A stretch of 33,552 nucleotides of DNA from Bacillota bacterium (lineage in GTDB: Bacteria; Bacillota; Clostridia; Peptostreptococcales; Anaerovoracaceae), in contig JAAWDM010000030.1 in the NCBI GenBank assembly GCA_022793795.1, positions 1 through 33,552 of the forward strand, given 5' to 3'. Below the pieces are notes generated by a model that saw only the letters and a list, made by a program, of their open reading frames with translations, searched no databases and was not told the origin of the DNA. Each line of letters opens with the position of its first letter. The first letter of the stretch is position 1. A program made the translations under genes and the position numbers. Of this stretch, positions 16,275 to 22,071 are shown piece after piece.

Positions 16275-16554
16275 TGTTGACACATTTTTGAAAATCAGCG
16301 AATTTGGTCAATGAATTCACCCATATTTTACCATATTCGACCTGTTTTCAACTGAAAAAGGGTAGGATTTTGACACGACTCCCTTTGTTTTGGAAACTGA
16401 GTCAACAATTTGACCAGATTTTGTTGACTCAGCTGGGCGAGATTTAGAAATGTGTCAACATGAGCCTTGAAATTACGTGGTGACCACTGATTTTGCAAAG
16501 GAAGTGAGGCAAAAAAATTGACTCAGTTTGCAAAAAAGAGAAAATGTGTCAACA
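16275..16554. repeat. Dyad/iteron-like repeat cluster between early and tail genes
   Basis: Six related sites lie in 280 bp. TGTTGACACATTT occurs at 16,275-16,287 and, inverted, at 16,448-16,460 and 16,542-16,554. TTGTTGACTCAG occurs at 16,421-16,432, inverted at 16,397-16,408, and as TTGACTCAG at 16,518-16,526. The pair CTGAGTCAACAA / TTGTTGACTCAG forms a perfect 12-bp inverted repeat with a 12-base spacer. No gene is present in 16,210-16,588. Such a cluster could be operators, promoters of the phage-type RNA polymerase, or iterons of an origin. The same core with one changed base (TGTTGTCACAT and ATGTGGCAACA) recurs at 21,381-21,419. Confidence 0.75.
16325..16351 (-). promoter_or_regulatory. 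Possible host-type extended -10 promoter for tail block
   Basis: On the minus strand TTGAAA (16,351-16,346) and TGGTAAAAT (-10 TAAAAT at 16,330-16,325) are separated by 15 bp. The TGn element before the -10 compensates for the short spacer. It lies inside the dyad cluster, so those sites could control it. The spacing is not ideal and confidence is low. Confidence 0.3.
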
Positions 16555-16588
16555 GCCTTATTTACATCGGAGAAAAAGGGCAAGCTGC

Positions 16589-17443
16589 CTATGCCTCTCG
16601 GACCATGTCCATCAGCTTGGCGGTACTGATTTTCCGCTGTTTGCCCTTTTCATCGTAAAGATAGGCGAAGGACTGGTTTCCTTTCTGGGAAAGGCGCAGC
16701 ACCTTGGCGGGGTAGTTTCTGCCGCCCACAGTTCGCTGGCAGACCCGCACCCGCCGCTGGTCGCTGATCTGATACCAATCGTTGTAGCCAGGAATGGGGT
16801 ACCAGACTTCACGGCTGGTATCTACCCCTTCAAATATTTCAGAATACAGCTGATGAATGTCGTTTTCCTTTAATATGTATGGCCCGGCGTTGCGGGTAGG
16901 TACATTGATGCGATATAGATTGAGAGTGTTTACCGGCTCCTTTTGATACCAGACGTTTACATTTGAGGCTTCCACCGGTAGGATGTATTCCATGTCTTCC
17001 AGCGCCGCCAGATATTTTTTGGCTGTAATCTTGTTGATACCAAGCCAGATGGCCAGCATACTGGTGGAAAGTTTAAATTCCCCTTTGGTGTCGGCGTAGG
17101 CTTTCCCATAGCAAAGCAGGCTCAAGGCCATGAGCCTTTCCATGTGGCTGTCAAATTTCTTCTTTATAATAGAGACGTCTTCATGGCTGATTTTAATGGG
17201 TCCATAGTCCAGCAGCTTCATGTGGTGGCGGATGACCCTGGCGGCGATGGGGTTCATGGCTATGGTGATGTAAAAATTGTTGGCCTTGGCCCACTGAATC
17301 AGCTGGGTTCTGATGGCCTCCACGGTGGTACAGCCCTGTTCGTAGAACCATTTGGAAAGAAGCAGGCAAATTCTGTATTCAATCCGTCTGGACAAATTGT
17401 TTCCTTTTAGATACTGTTTTACTTCTACTCTTTCGTTAATCAA
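16589..17443 (-). CDS. Winged-helix DNA-binding protein with C-terminal NUMOD4 domain, 284 aa
   Basis: Probably binds DNA near the dyad cluster that directly follows its stop. The N-terminal 155 residues are helical with a clear helix-turn-helix around residues 122-153 (FKLSTSMLAIWLGINKITAK then YLAALEDMEYI), in the style of phage replication-initiator or DnaD-like winged helices. Residues about 213-281 carry a NUMOD4-like domain, W-Y-P-I-P-GYNDWYQISDQRRVRV with L-S and KISTAKLM later; NUMOD4 usually accompanies homing endonucleases, but no HNH or GIY-YIG catalytic motif is present. The start is TTG (17,443), supported by AAGGAGG eight bases away, and lies 15 bases after the RNA polymerase gene. 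It may be a transcription or replication regulator. Confidence 0.6.
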   Translation of the reverse strand: MINERVEVKQYLKGNNLSRRIEYRICLLLSKWFYEQGCTTVEAIRTQLIQWAKANNFYITIAMNPIAARVIRHHMKLLDYGPIKISHEDVSIIKKKFDSHMERLMALSLLCYGKAYADTKGEFKLSTSMLAIWLGINKITAKKYLAALEDMEYILPVEASNVNVWYQKEPVNTLNLYRINVPTRNAGPYILKENDIHQLYSEIFEGVDTSREVWYPIPGYNDWYQISDQRRVRVCQRTVGGRNYPAKVLRLSQKGNQSFAYLYDEKGKQRKISTAKLMDMVREA

Positions 17444-17458
17444 TGGTGATTCCTCCTT

Positions 17459-19975
17459 TTAATCCATAGTTTCTGTGGTTTCCATGGTCTCCAATAAATC
17501 CACGGTTTCCAGCCGGTATCTTTTTCCCAGATATTCATAAGGCCCCTCATCGTCGCGAAGGGGAAGGGGGAAAACCTGCTGTTTCAGATTCATGACAATA
17601 CCTTCGCCCGCTACCCGCCACATGAATTTGGTATTTCTTTTTTGCGGATAGTATTCATAGCAAGCCCTGACAGCCATATTGGCAAGGATGCGCGGGTCGC
17701 TGCAAATCTTTCGACAGGCGTCCCTATAGGTGTCATAATAGTATTTCCAGTTTATGGTAAAATTTTTCGCATCATAGGAGGAAAGGGACGGGTCTCCGTA
17801 TTTGCGAATGGCAGCCTGGTCGTGGGCCAGCTGGGTCATTTCTTTGCAAAAGGCCAGGTATAGGGCGTTGACTTCCTGCTGCATGGCCTCGTCAAAGGGC
17901 AGGGTATCGTCAATCATAATGTGATAGTCAAAATCCTTTGTACCCATGGTGTAACGCTGGCTCTTAGACCATTTTTCCAGGTCTTTGCAGAGCCGGTTCA
18001 TATTGCTGGGCGCATGAGAAAAGGTGTTGAGCCCGCGGTAGTAGTCCGATGCATACTTCATGAAGTAGGGCAGGGGTTTGCTATATTTTGCAATATGTTT
18101 TGGAATGTGATACATGACGCCGGTCTTGGCCAGATCGATGTTTTTCCCGTTGATGATGGAAAGCAGATCCACATAGCTTTCGTATTTTCTCTTGGATTCC
18201 AGACTCTTTGGCATCTTATTGTGATAGCCGGTGGCGCAGTTGGACGTTTCGCCGATGAGGGAATTGATGGTGCGAAGGACGAGGGCAACCCTGTTTGCCG
18301 GTGTATTTTCCTCAGCCAGAGCGGTAGCCTTATCCTCCACGTCCAGCACCACGGCCGCATCTCTATCTACCCCTGCCATCATGATTTCATTATCGATGAG
18401 CAGAACCAGGTCTCCGTCATAGTCCGCGCCGTTGAGCCGCTGGGCGGTGATGCTCTTGCTGTTGAGCATACAGACATTGTCCAGATGGGAACACCAGGTA
18501 TCGATCAGTTCGTTTCTAGTACCCTGCAGGACGACATGTTCTGATCGGCAGATGTGGGGATTCCGCTCGATAAGAAACTCTCCTTCGTATGGGCCGTCTT
18601 TGCTGTGGGCATAAAACTGGTCTTTCTCAAGGCAGCCTGTAGGCGTAAGGCCGCCGATGTGTTCCATCAGCATAATCAGGTCGGGTACAGCGAATTTGAA
18701 GGTGGACTTGAGCCACAGCTTGCCGCATTTCATTTCGTCCTTATAGCCGGCCAAAAGGTTGAGCAGATAGGTCTTTACGCTTTGCTCCTTCAGCATCTGA
18801 GGATTTTTCAGCATGGCGGCGATGTAGGCATTTTTGGGCTTATGATTGTCTGCAAACATACCGAGAAAACACCAGGTATAGATGGTGTCTCCATGAATAA
18901 TCTGTTCCACCCAGTCCACGCTGTAGTTTGCCAGGTGGCGGAAGGTCTCATAGGGCAGATTCAAATCCTGCAAAATCTGATAGTTGGCCCTGGTGTATAC
19001 CGGTTCCTCTTCAGCGGTAAAATTCCATTTAGCGATGCCGATACAGTGGTCATATTTTTCGAATTTTTCCCAGTAAAGCTGCCAGTCTCGCCCATCTCCA
19101 TAGGTATGGAAATGGCGGTAGCCCTTGTACTGGCTTTCTGTCAGTATGATCATGGGCTCTGAAAAGTCGTGAAAGACACCCCAGATGTCTTGGATTTGGC
19201 TCACGCCTCTCTGGGCATAAAAGCCTTCATAGTCCATCTCATGGGTCATACCTTTTATCCAGGGGAAACGCCACAGGATGCTGCTGATAGAGGTCTTGCT
19301 GCCCAGGATTTCTTCCACCTGACGGGAGATGGCGGGATGGTGGATGCCGCAGCCATCGAAACCGTTGATTTCAATGTCGCGCCAGTCTTCACCGATATTT
19401 TTCTGCACCCAGGTTCGGTTTTGCCCTTCTTTGTCCACAAATTCCACCGTATCGTCATAGGCGTATTTGATGTGCTGATTGGGTATGACGGTAAAAAAGT
19501 CGGGAACCACGATAACCTTGGGGCGAAAGCCTTCCAGCATATGACAGGCGCTGAGCATGAGGCCTCGGTAGGCATAGTATTTGCTGAGTACGGTCTTATC
19601 AAAGGTGATGTTCATGTTGATGCGACGCTCAAGTTCCTCTGCAATGGACTGGTCTACAAAACTCAGGATGCCGGTTCTGGTCATGGAGGCGGAACGTTCG
19701 CTGGCTACGAAGTGGACGCCGTTTATGGAAAATCCGTTTAAGAGGATGTTACGGATGACCTCCTTGTCCTTCTTATCGATATTGACAAAGACGATATAGG
19801 GATTAAACTGTCCGTCTGTTTGGGTGATGATGCGGATGAGTCGAAGGAGGCTGCTGTCCTGCTGCTGGATTTGGAAAGGTCTCAGTTCTTCCCTTGTCTG
19901 TGTGATGTGGTAGTCGTTTGCAGCGATGTGGCTTAGGGGCAGTTTATATATGGTATATGATTTAGGTGCAAACAT
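17459..19975 (-). CDS. Single-polypeptide double-psi beta-barrel RNA polymerase (YonO/QDE-1-like), 838 aa
   Basis: Predicted DNA-dependent RNA polymerase that would transcribe the element's genes. The catalytic metal-binding motif is NGADYDGD with Asp at residues 518, 520 and 522 (DxDGD). It is preceded by ERNPHICRSEHVV (470-482), which parallels the RNPCLHPGD block of eukaryotic cell-type RdRPs, and by WLKSTFKF (421-428). This order is that of the two-barrel family that includes QDE-1 and SPβ YonO. Size, about 840 residues, fits YonO-like proteins. The start I use, MFAPKSYTIY (ATG 19,975), follows GGAGG and overlaps the upstream stop as TAATG; the longer frame from 20,128 overlaps that gene. 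It lacks a T7-type palm motif set. YonO transcribes SPβ late genes, so late tail transcription is the natural role here, but template specificity is inferred. Confidence 0.8.
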   Translation of the reverse strand: MFAPKSYTIYKLPLSHIAANDYHITQTREELRPFQIQQQDSSLLRLIRIITQTDGQFNPYIVFVNIDKKDKEVIRNILLNGFSINGVHFVASERSASMTRTGILSFVDQSIAEELERRINMNITFDKTVLSKYYAYRGLMLSACHMLEGFRPKVIVVPDFFTVIPNQHIKYAYDDTVEFVDKEGQNRTWVQKNIGEDWRDIEINGFDGCGIHHPAISRQVEEILGSKTSISSILWRFPWIKGMTHEMDYEGFYAQRGVSQIQDIWGVFHDFSEPMIILTESQYKGYRHFHTYGDGRDWQLYWEKFEKYDHCIGIAKWNFTAEEEPVYTRANYQILQDLNLPYETFRHLANYSVDWVEQIIHGDTIYTWCFLGMFADNHKPKNAYIAAMLKNPQMLKEQSVKTYLLNLLAGYKDEMKCGKLWLKSTFKFAVPDLIMLMEHIGGLTPTGCLEKDQFYAHSKDGPYEGEFLIERNPHICRSEHVVLQGTRNELIDTWCSHLDNVCMLNSKSITAQRLNGADYDGDLVLLIDNEIMMAGVDRDAAVVLDVEDKATALAEENTPANRVALVLRTINSLIGETSNCATGYHNKMPKSLESKRKYESYVDLLSIINGKNIDLAKTGVMYHIPKHIAKYSKPLPYFMKYASDYYRGLNTFSHAPSNMNRLCKDLEKWSKSQRYTMGTKDFDYHIMIDDTLPFDEAMQQEVNALYLAFCKEMTQLAHDQAAIRKYGDPSLSSYDAKNFTINWKYYYDTYRDACRKICSDPRILANMAVRACYEYYPQKRNTKFMWRVAGEGIVMNLKQQVFPLPLRDDEGPYEYLGKRYRLETVDLLETMETTETMD

Positions 19976-20175
19976 TAGATGGTCGCCTCCTTGCAGTATT
20001 CTTCCCATGCGTTTTGATATACGTGATGCTCCATTTGCTGGATAATTTGGTTTTCTCTGTCGATTTCCGCTTCTTCTATAGAATCGAATAAATCGCATAT
20101 GTAGTCGCTGTGACACTGGTCGTTCCATTGACAGGTGTCGCAGGTAAATAATCCTTTGATTGTTTGGCTAAGCAA
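19975..20175 (-). CDS. Cys-rich small early protein, 66 aa
   Basis: Unknown function. It contains CDTCQWNDQCHSDYIC (residues about 12-27), a likely single zinc site, followed by an acidic helical tail (DSIEEAEIDRENQIIQQMEHHVYQNAW). It is the first gene downstream of the leftward promoter and its stop overlaps the start of the RNA polymerase gene by TAATG, so their translation is coupled. The start is TTG (20,175), preceded by AAAGGAG seven bases away. A transcription co-factor for the polymerase would fit this coupling, but it could also be an anti-repressor or an unrelated early protein. Confidence 0.6.
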   Translation of the reverse strand: MLSQTIKGLFTCDTCQWNDQCHSDYICDLFDSIEEAEIDRENQIIQQMEHHVYQNAWEEYCKEATI

Positions 20176-20247
20176 GGTTGTTCTCCTTTCTGTAGATGTA
20201 GGTAGTGCAAGGAAGTTTAAAAATAATAAACCGACCTTGTGAAAGAA

Positions 20248-20276
20248 AGTTTAATATAAATAAACAAACTTGTCAA
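20248..20276 (-). promoter_or_regulatory. Leftward early promoter
   Basis: On the minus strand a -35 TTGACA (20,276-20,271) and -10 TAAACT (20,253-20,248) are 17 bp apart. The -10 and spacer overlap operator 20,249-20,265, so repressor binding would block it. It serves the 66-residue protein, RNA polymerase and the NUMOD4 protein. Confidence 0.7.
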
Positions 20277-20308
20277 GAAGTTTTTTAAAAAAATTAAACT
20301 TTTTATCG

Positions 20309-20337
20309 TTGCATTTTATATGAAAATGTATTATAAT
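20309..20337 (+). promoter_or_regulatory. Rightward repressor promoter
   Basis: -35 TTGCAT (20,309-20,314) and -10 TATAAT (20,332-20,337) are 17 bp apart, a near-consensus vegetative promoter, 26 bases before the repressor ATG. An ATTAAAC half-site begins at the end of the -10 box, which could allow autoregulation. Confidence 0.75.
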
Positions 20338-20362
20338 TAAACTGTGAAGGGAGAGAGTGGTT

Positions 20363-20920
20363 ATGGACAGATCATCGGAGACGATAAAGGAACGGCTGCG
20401 AACAGCGCTTACGCAGCGGGGATTATCACAACAAGCGTTAGCGGAGCAGACGGGGATTCCCAAGTCTTCCATATCTCAATATTTAAGCGGTTATGCGAAA
20501 CCGAAACAGGATCGAGTAAGAGATATGGCCAGGGTTCTTGCTGTCAATGAAGCATGGCTTTTTGGATATGACGTACCGATGGAGAAGTCTTCGGACATTG
20601 TGGATTTAGGCCCTGAACCGGAGATTCCTAAGGCAGGGATGGTTTGCGACAGCGGCGCCATAAGGCTAAAAGTTGCAAAGAAGCAGGTCGATAGCAATGA
20701 GGTTCGGTTACTGTCCTTGTATCGTTCTTTTAATCAAGAGGGAAAGGAAAAGGCGCTGGGATATCTGGACGACCTTTCCATGTCTGGAAAATATAATCGA
20801 AAGAAAAAGAACAAAATCGATCATCTCACGTCTATTGCCGCTCATGAACGGACGGATATTGAAGTTACTGATGAAATGATTCAACACGATTTGAATATCA
20901 TGTTGGACGATGATTTTTAG
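20363..20920 (+). CDS. CI/Xre-type phage repressor, 185 aa
   Basis: Keeps the element silent by binding the adjacent operators. Residues about 7-65 form an Xre helix-turn-helix domain: IKERLRTALTQRGLSQQALA then TGIPKSSISQYLSGYAKPKQ and AWLFGYDVPM. The C-terminal part (about 90-185) is not an S24/LexA peptidase; it has an EVRLLSLYRSFNQEGKEKAL segment typical of repressors that pair with ImmA-type metalloproteins. I start at ATG (20,363) because AAGGGAGAG lies just upstream; a GTG at 20,357 is possible. It is followed by the ImmA-like gene in the same transcript. Confidence 0.85.
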   Translation: MDRSSETIKERLRTALTQRGLSQQALAEQTGIPKSSISQYLSGYAKPKQDRVRDMARVLAVNEAWLFGYDVPMEKSSDIVDLGPEPEIPKAGMVCDSGAIRLKVAKKQVDSNEVRLLSLYRSFNQEGKEKALGYLDDLSMSGKYNRKKKNKIDHLTSIAAHERTDIEVTDEMIQHDLNIMLDDDF

Positions 20921-20954
20921 ACACAGTCGTGAGACTGGGTTAGGAGGTTTTATC

Positions 20955-21359
20955 ATGACAATTACTTATGAAACATTATTGGATGAAGCCTATGACAGGG
21001 ATTTAATGGTAAAGGAAAAGCCGCTCCAAGGCACCGATGGGCTTCAATGTGGCAATCGAATCGCCATACGTTCGGATATCGAACGTTCAAATAAGAAGAA
21101 ATGTGTTCTGGCCGAGGAAATCGGTCATTATATGACCAGCGTAGGCAATATTATCAATCAATCGGATTTAGATAATGCGCGGCAGGAACACAGAGCCAGG
21201 GTTTGGGCTTATCATAAACTTCTTTCCATCGATATGATTATCGATGCTGCAAAGGAAGGATATACAGAGGTTTATGAAATCGCAGAATACTTGGATATAG
21301 ATGAGGAATTTTTAAGGGACTATCTCATGTATCAGGGAATCTTGGATATGTCCATGTAG
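20955..21359 (+). CDS. ImmA/IrrE-like anti-repressor protein, 134 aa
   Basis: ImmA-like proteins cleave or inactivate their paired repressor on DNA damage, as in ICEBs1. The diagnostic segment is CVLAEEIGHYMTSVGNI (residues about 48-64). The usual HExxH zinc motif here reads EEIGH, so its first His is replaced, a variant common in Clostridia phage copies of this family. An N-terminal helix (TYETLLDEAYDRDL) and a conserved ARVWAYHKLL helix follow. The start ATG (20,955) has AGGAGG; it lies 34 bases after the repressor stop. Loss of the first His may alter catalysis, but the family is diverse. Confidence 0.75.
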   Translation: MTITYETLLDEAYDRDLMVKEKPLQGTDGLQCGNRIAIRSDIERSNKKKCVLAEEIGHYMTSVGNIINQSDLDNARQEHRARVWAYHKLLSIDMIIDAAKEGYTEVYEIAEYLDIDEEFLRDYLMYQGILDMSM

Positions 21360-21380
21360 CTGTCAATGGAACAGGGAAGA

Positions 21381-21568
21381 TGTTGTCACATCCGTTCATT
21401 TTTAAAAAATGTGGCAACAAATTTGAAAGATGAGGGCCATGGAACTCCGTTCCAGGCCCATAAAAATGCCGAATGTTGTACAATTCTCGATTTTCAGGCC
21501 GCCGCGGCAACAAAATCCGCCGGATTTGTTGCCGCATCTCGGCCCGATTGGAAAATTGTACAACATTC
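21381..21568. repeat. Four inverted repeats, two of them nested, at right end of element
   Basis: Four inverted repeats crowd 190 bases without a gene. TGTTGTCACAT (21,381-21,391) pairs with ATGTGGCAACA (21,409-21,419). GGGCC-A-TGGAAC pairs with GTTCCAGGCCC (21,434-21,459). GAATGTTGTACAATT (21,471-21,485) is perfectly complementary to 21,554-21,568. Inside it GCGGCAACAAAATCC (21,504-21,518) pairs with GGATTTGTTGCCGC (21,522-21,535). It could be a remnant of an attachment site, a palindromic mobile element or a binding site cluster. Confidence 0.7.
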
Positions 21569-21578
21569 CTGTTATTTT

Positions 21579-21623
21579 CCAACATTTTGCCAAGGGAGAC
21601 CCTGGCAAAATGTTGGCTTTTTT
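21579..21623 (+). terminator. Strong Rho-independent terminator after repressor/ImmA genes
   Basis: CCAACATTTTGCCA (21,579-21,592) and TGGCAAAATGTTGG (21,603-21,616) form a perfect 14-bp stem, followed by C and six Ts (21,618-21,623). It ends the lysogeny transcript and marks the probable right edge of the element. Confidence 0.85.
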
Positions 21624-21671
21624 AGAGCAGACAGGTCAATATGGCAACATTTCTATCGAAAGGGAGAGCGG

Positions 21672-21932
21672 ATGAACCAACTTAAGATAAACGGAATTTA
21701 TAGACATTTTAAAGGAGATTACTATCTGGTGGTCGATAAGGCGAAAAACTCGGAAGACGGTGAGGAATACGTTATTTATAGGCAGCTTTATGGCGACCAG
21801 AGTCTTTGGATTCGGCCCCTGGCCATGTTTTTAAGCAAGGTTGACCGAGACAAATATCCAGAAGCGGATCAGGAATATAGGTTTCAGTTACAGACAGTAA
21901 CCAGCAGAGCGAAACGCGATGAGGAGGATTAG
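21672..21932 (+). CDS. DUF1653 domain protein, 86 aa
   Basis: Function unknown; DUF1653 proteins are small, beta-rich and widespread in Firmicutes. The signature is complete: GIYRHFKGDYYLVVDKAKNS (residues 7-26), YVIYRQLYGD (33-42), then LWIRPLAMFLSKVD and a final RFQLQTV. The start ATG (21,672) has GGGAGAG upstream. It stands just beyond the terminator and may be chromosomal or the last gene of the element. The 140 bases after it hold only an A+T-rich TATGTATAATGTATAC stretch that may be a promoter for the next gene. Confidence 0.85.
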   Translation: MNQLKINGIYRHFKGDYYLVVDKAKNSEDGEEYVIYRQLYGDQSLWIRPLAMFLSKVDRDKYPEADQEYRFQLQTVTSRAKRDEED

Positions 21933-22071
21933 TATCCTGGTACGTTATGTATAATGTATACATATATACATGGATATTGAAAGCCATTATGTGAAATGAT
22001 ATAGTGGGTAGTAGATACTGTGCCATACTCAAAGGGATGCAGATGGGTATTGAAAAGGAGGAGAAGGATTG

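Larger units (their letters stand above)
20215..20343. promoter_or_regulatory. Operator region with GTTTA-N7-TAAAC dyads
   Basis: Two dyads with 5-7-5 spacing lie between the divergent early genes: GTTTAAAAATAATAAAC (20,215-20,231) and GTTTAATATAAATAAAC (20,249-20,265), 34 bp apart. Two related sites follow: GTTTTTTAAAAAAATTAAAC (20,280-20,299) and a half-site ATTAAAC (20,336-20,342) at the rightward -10. This is the layout of a lambda-like switch, and the repressor at 20,363 is the obvious ligand. Sites overlap both promoters. Confidence 0.7.
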
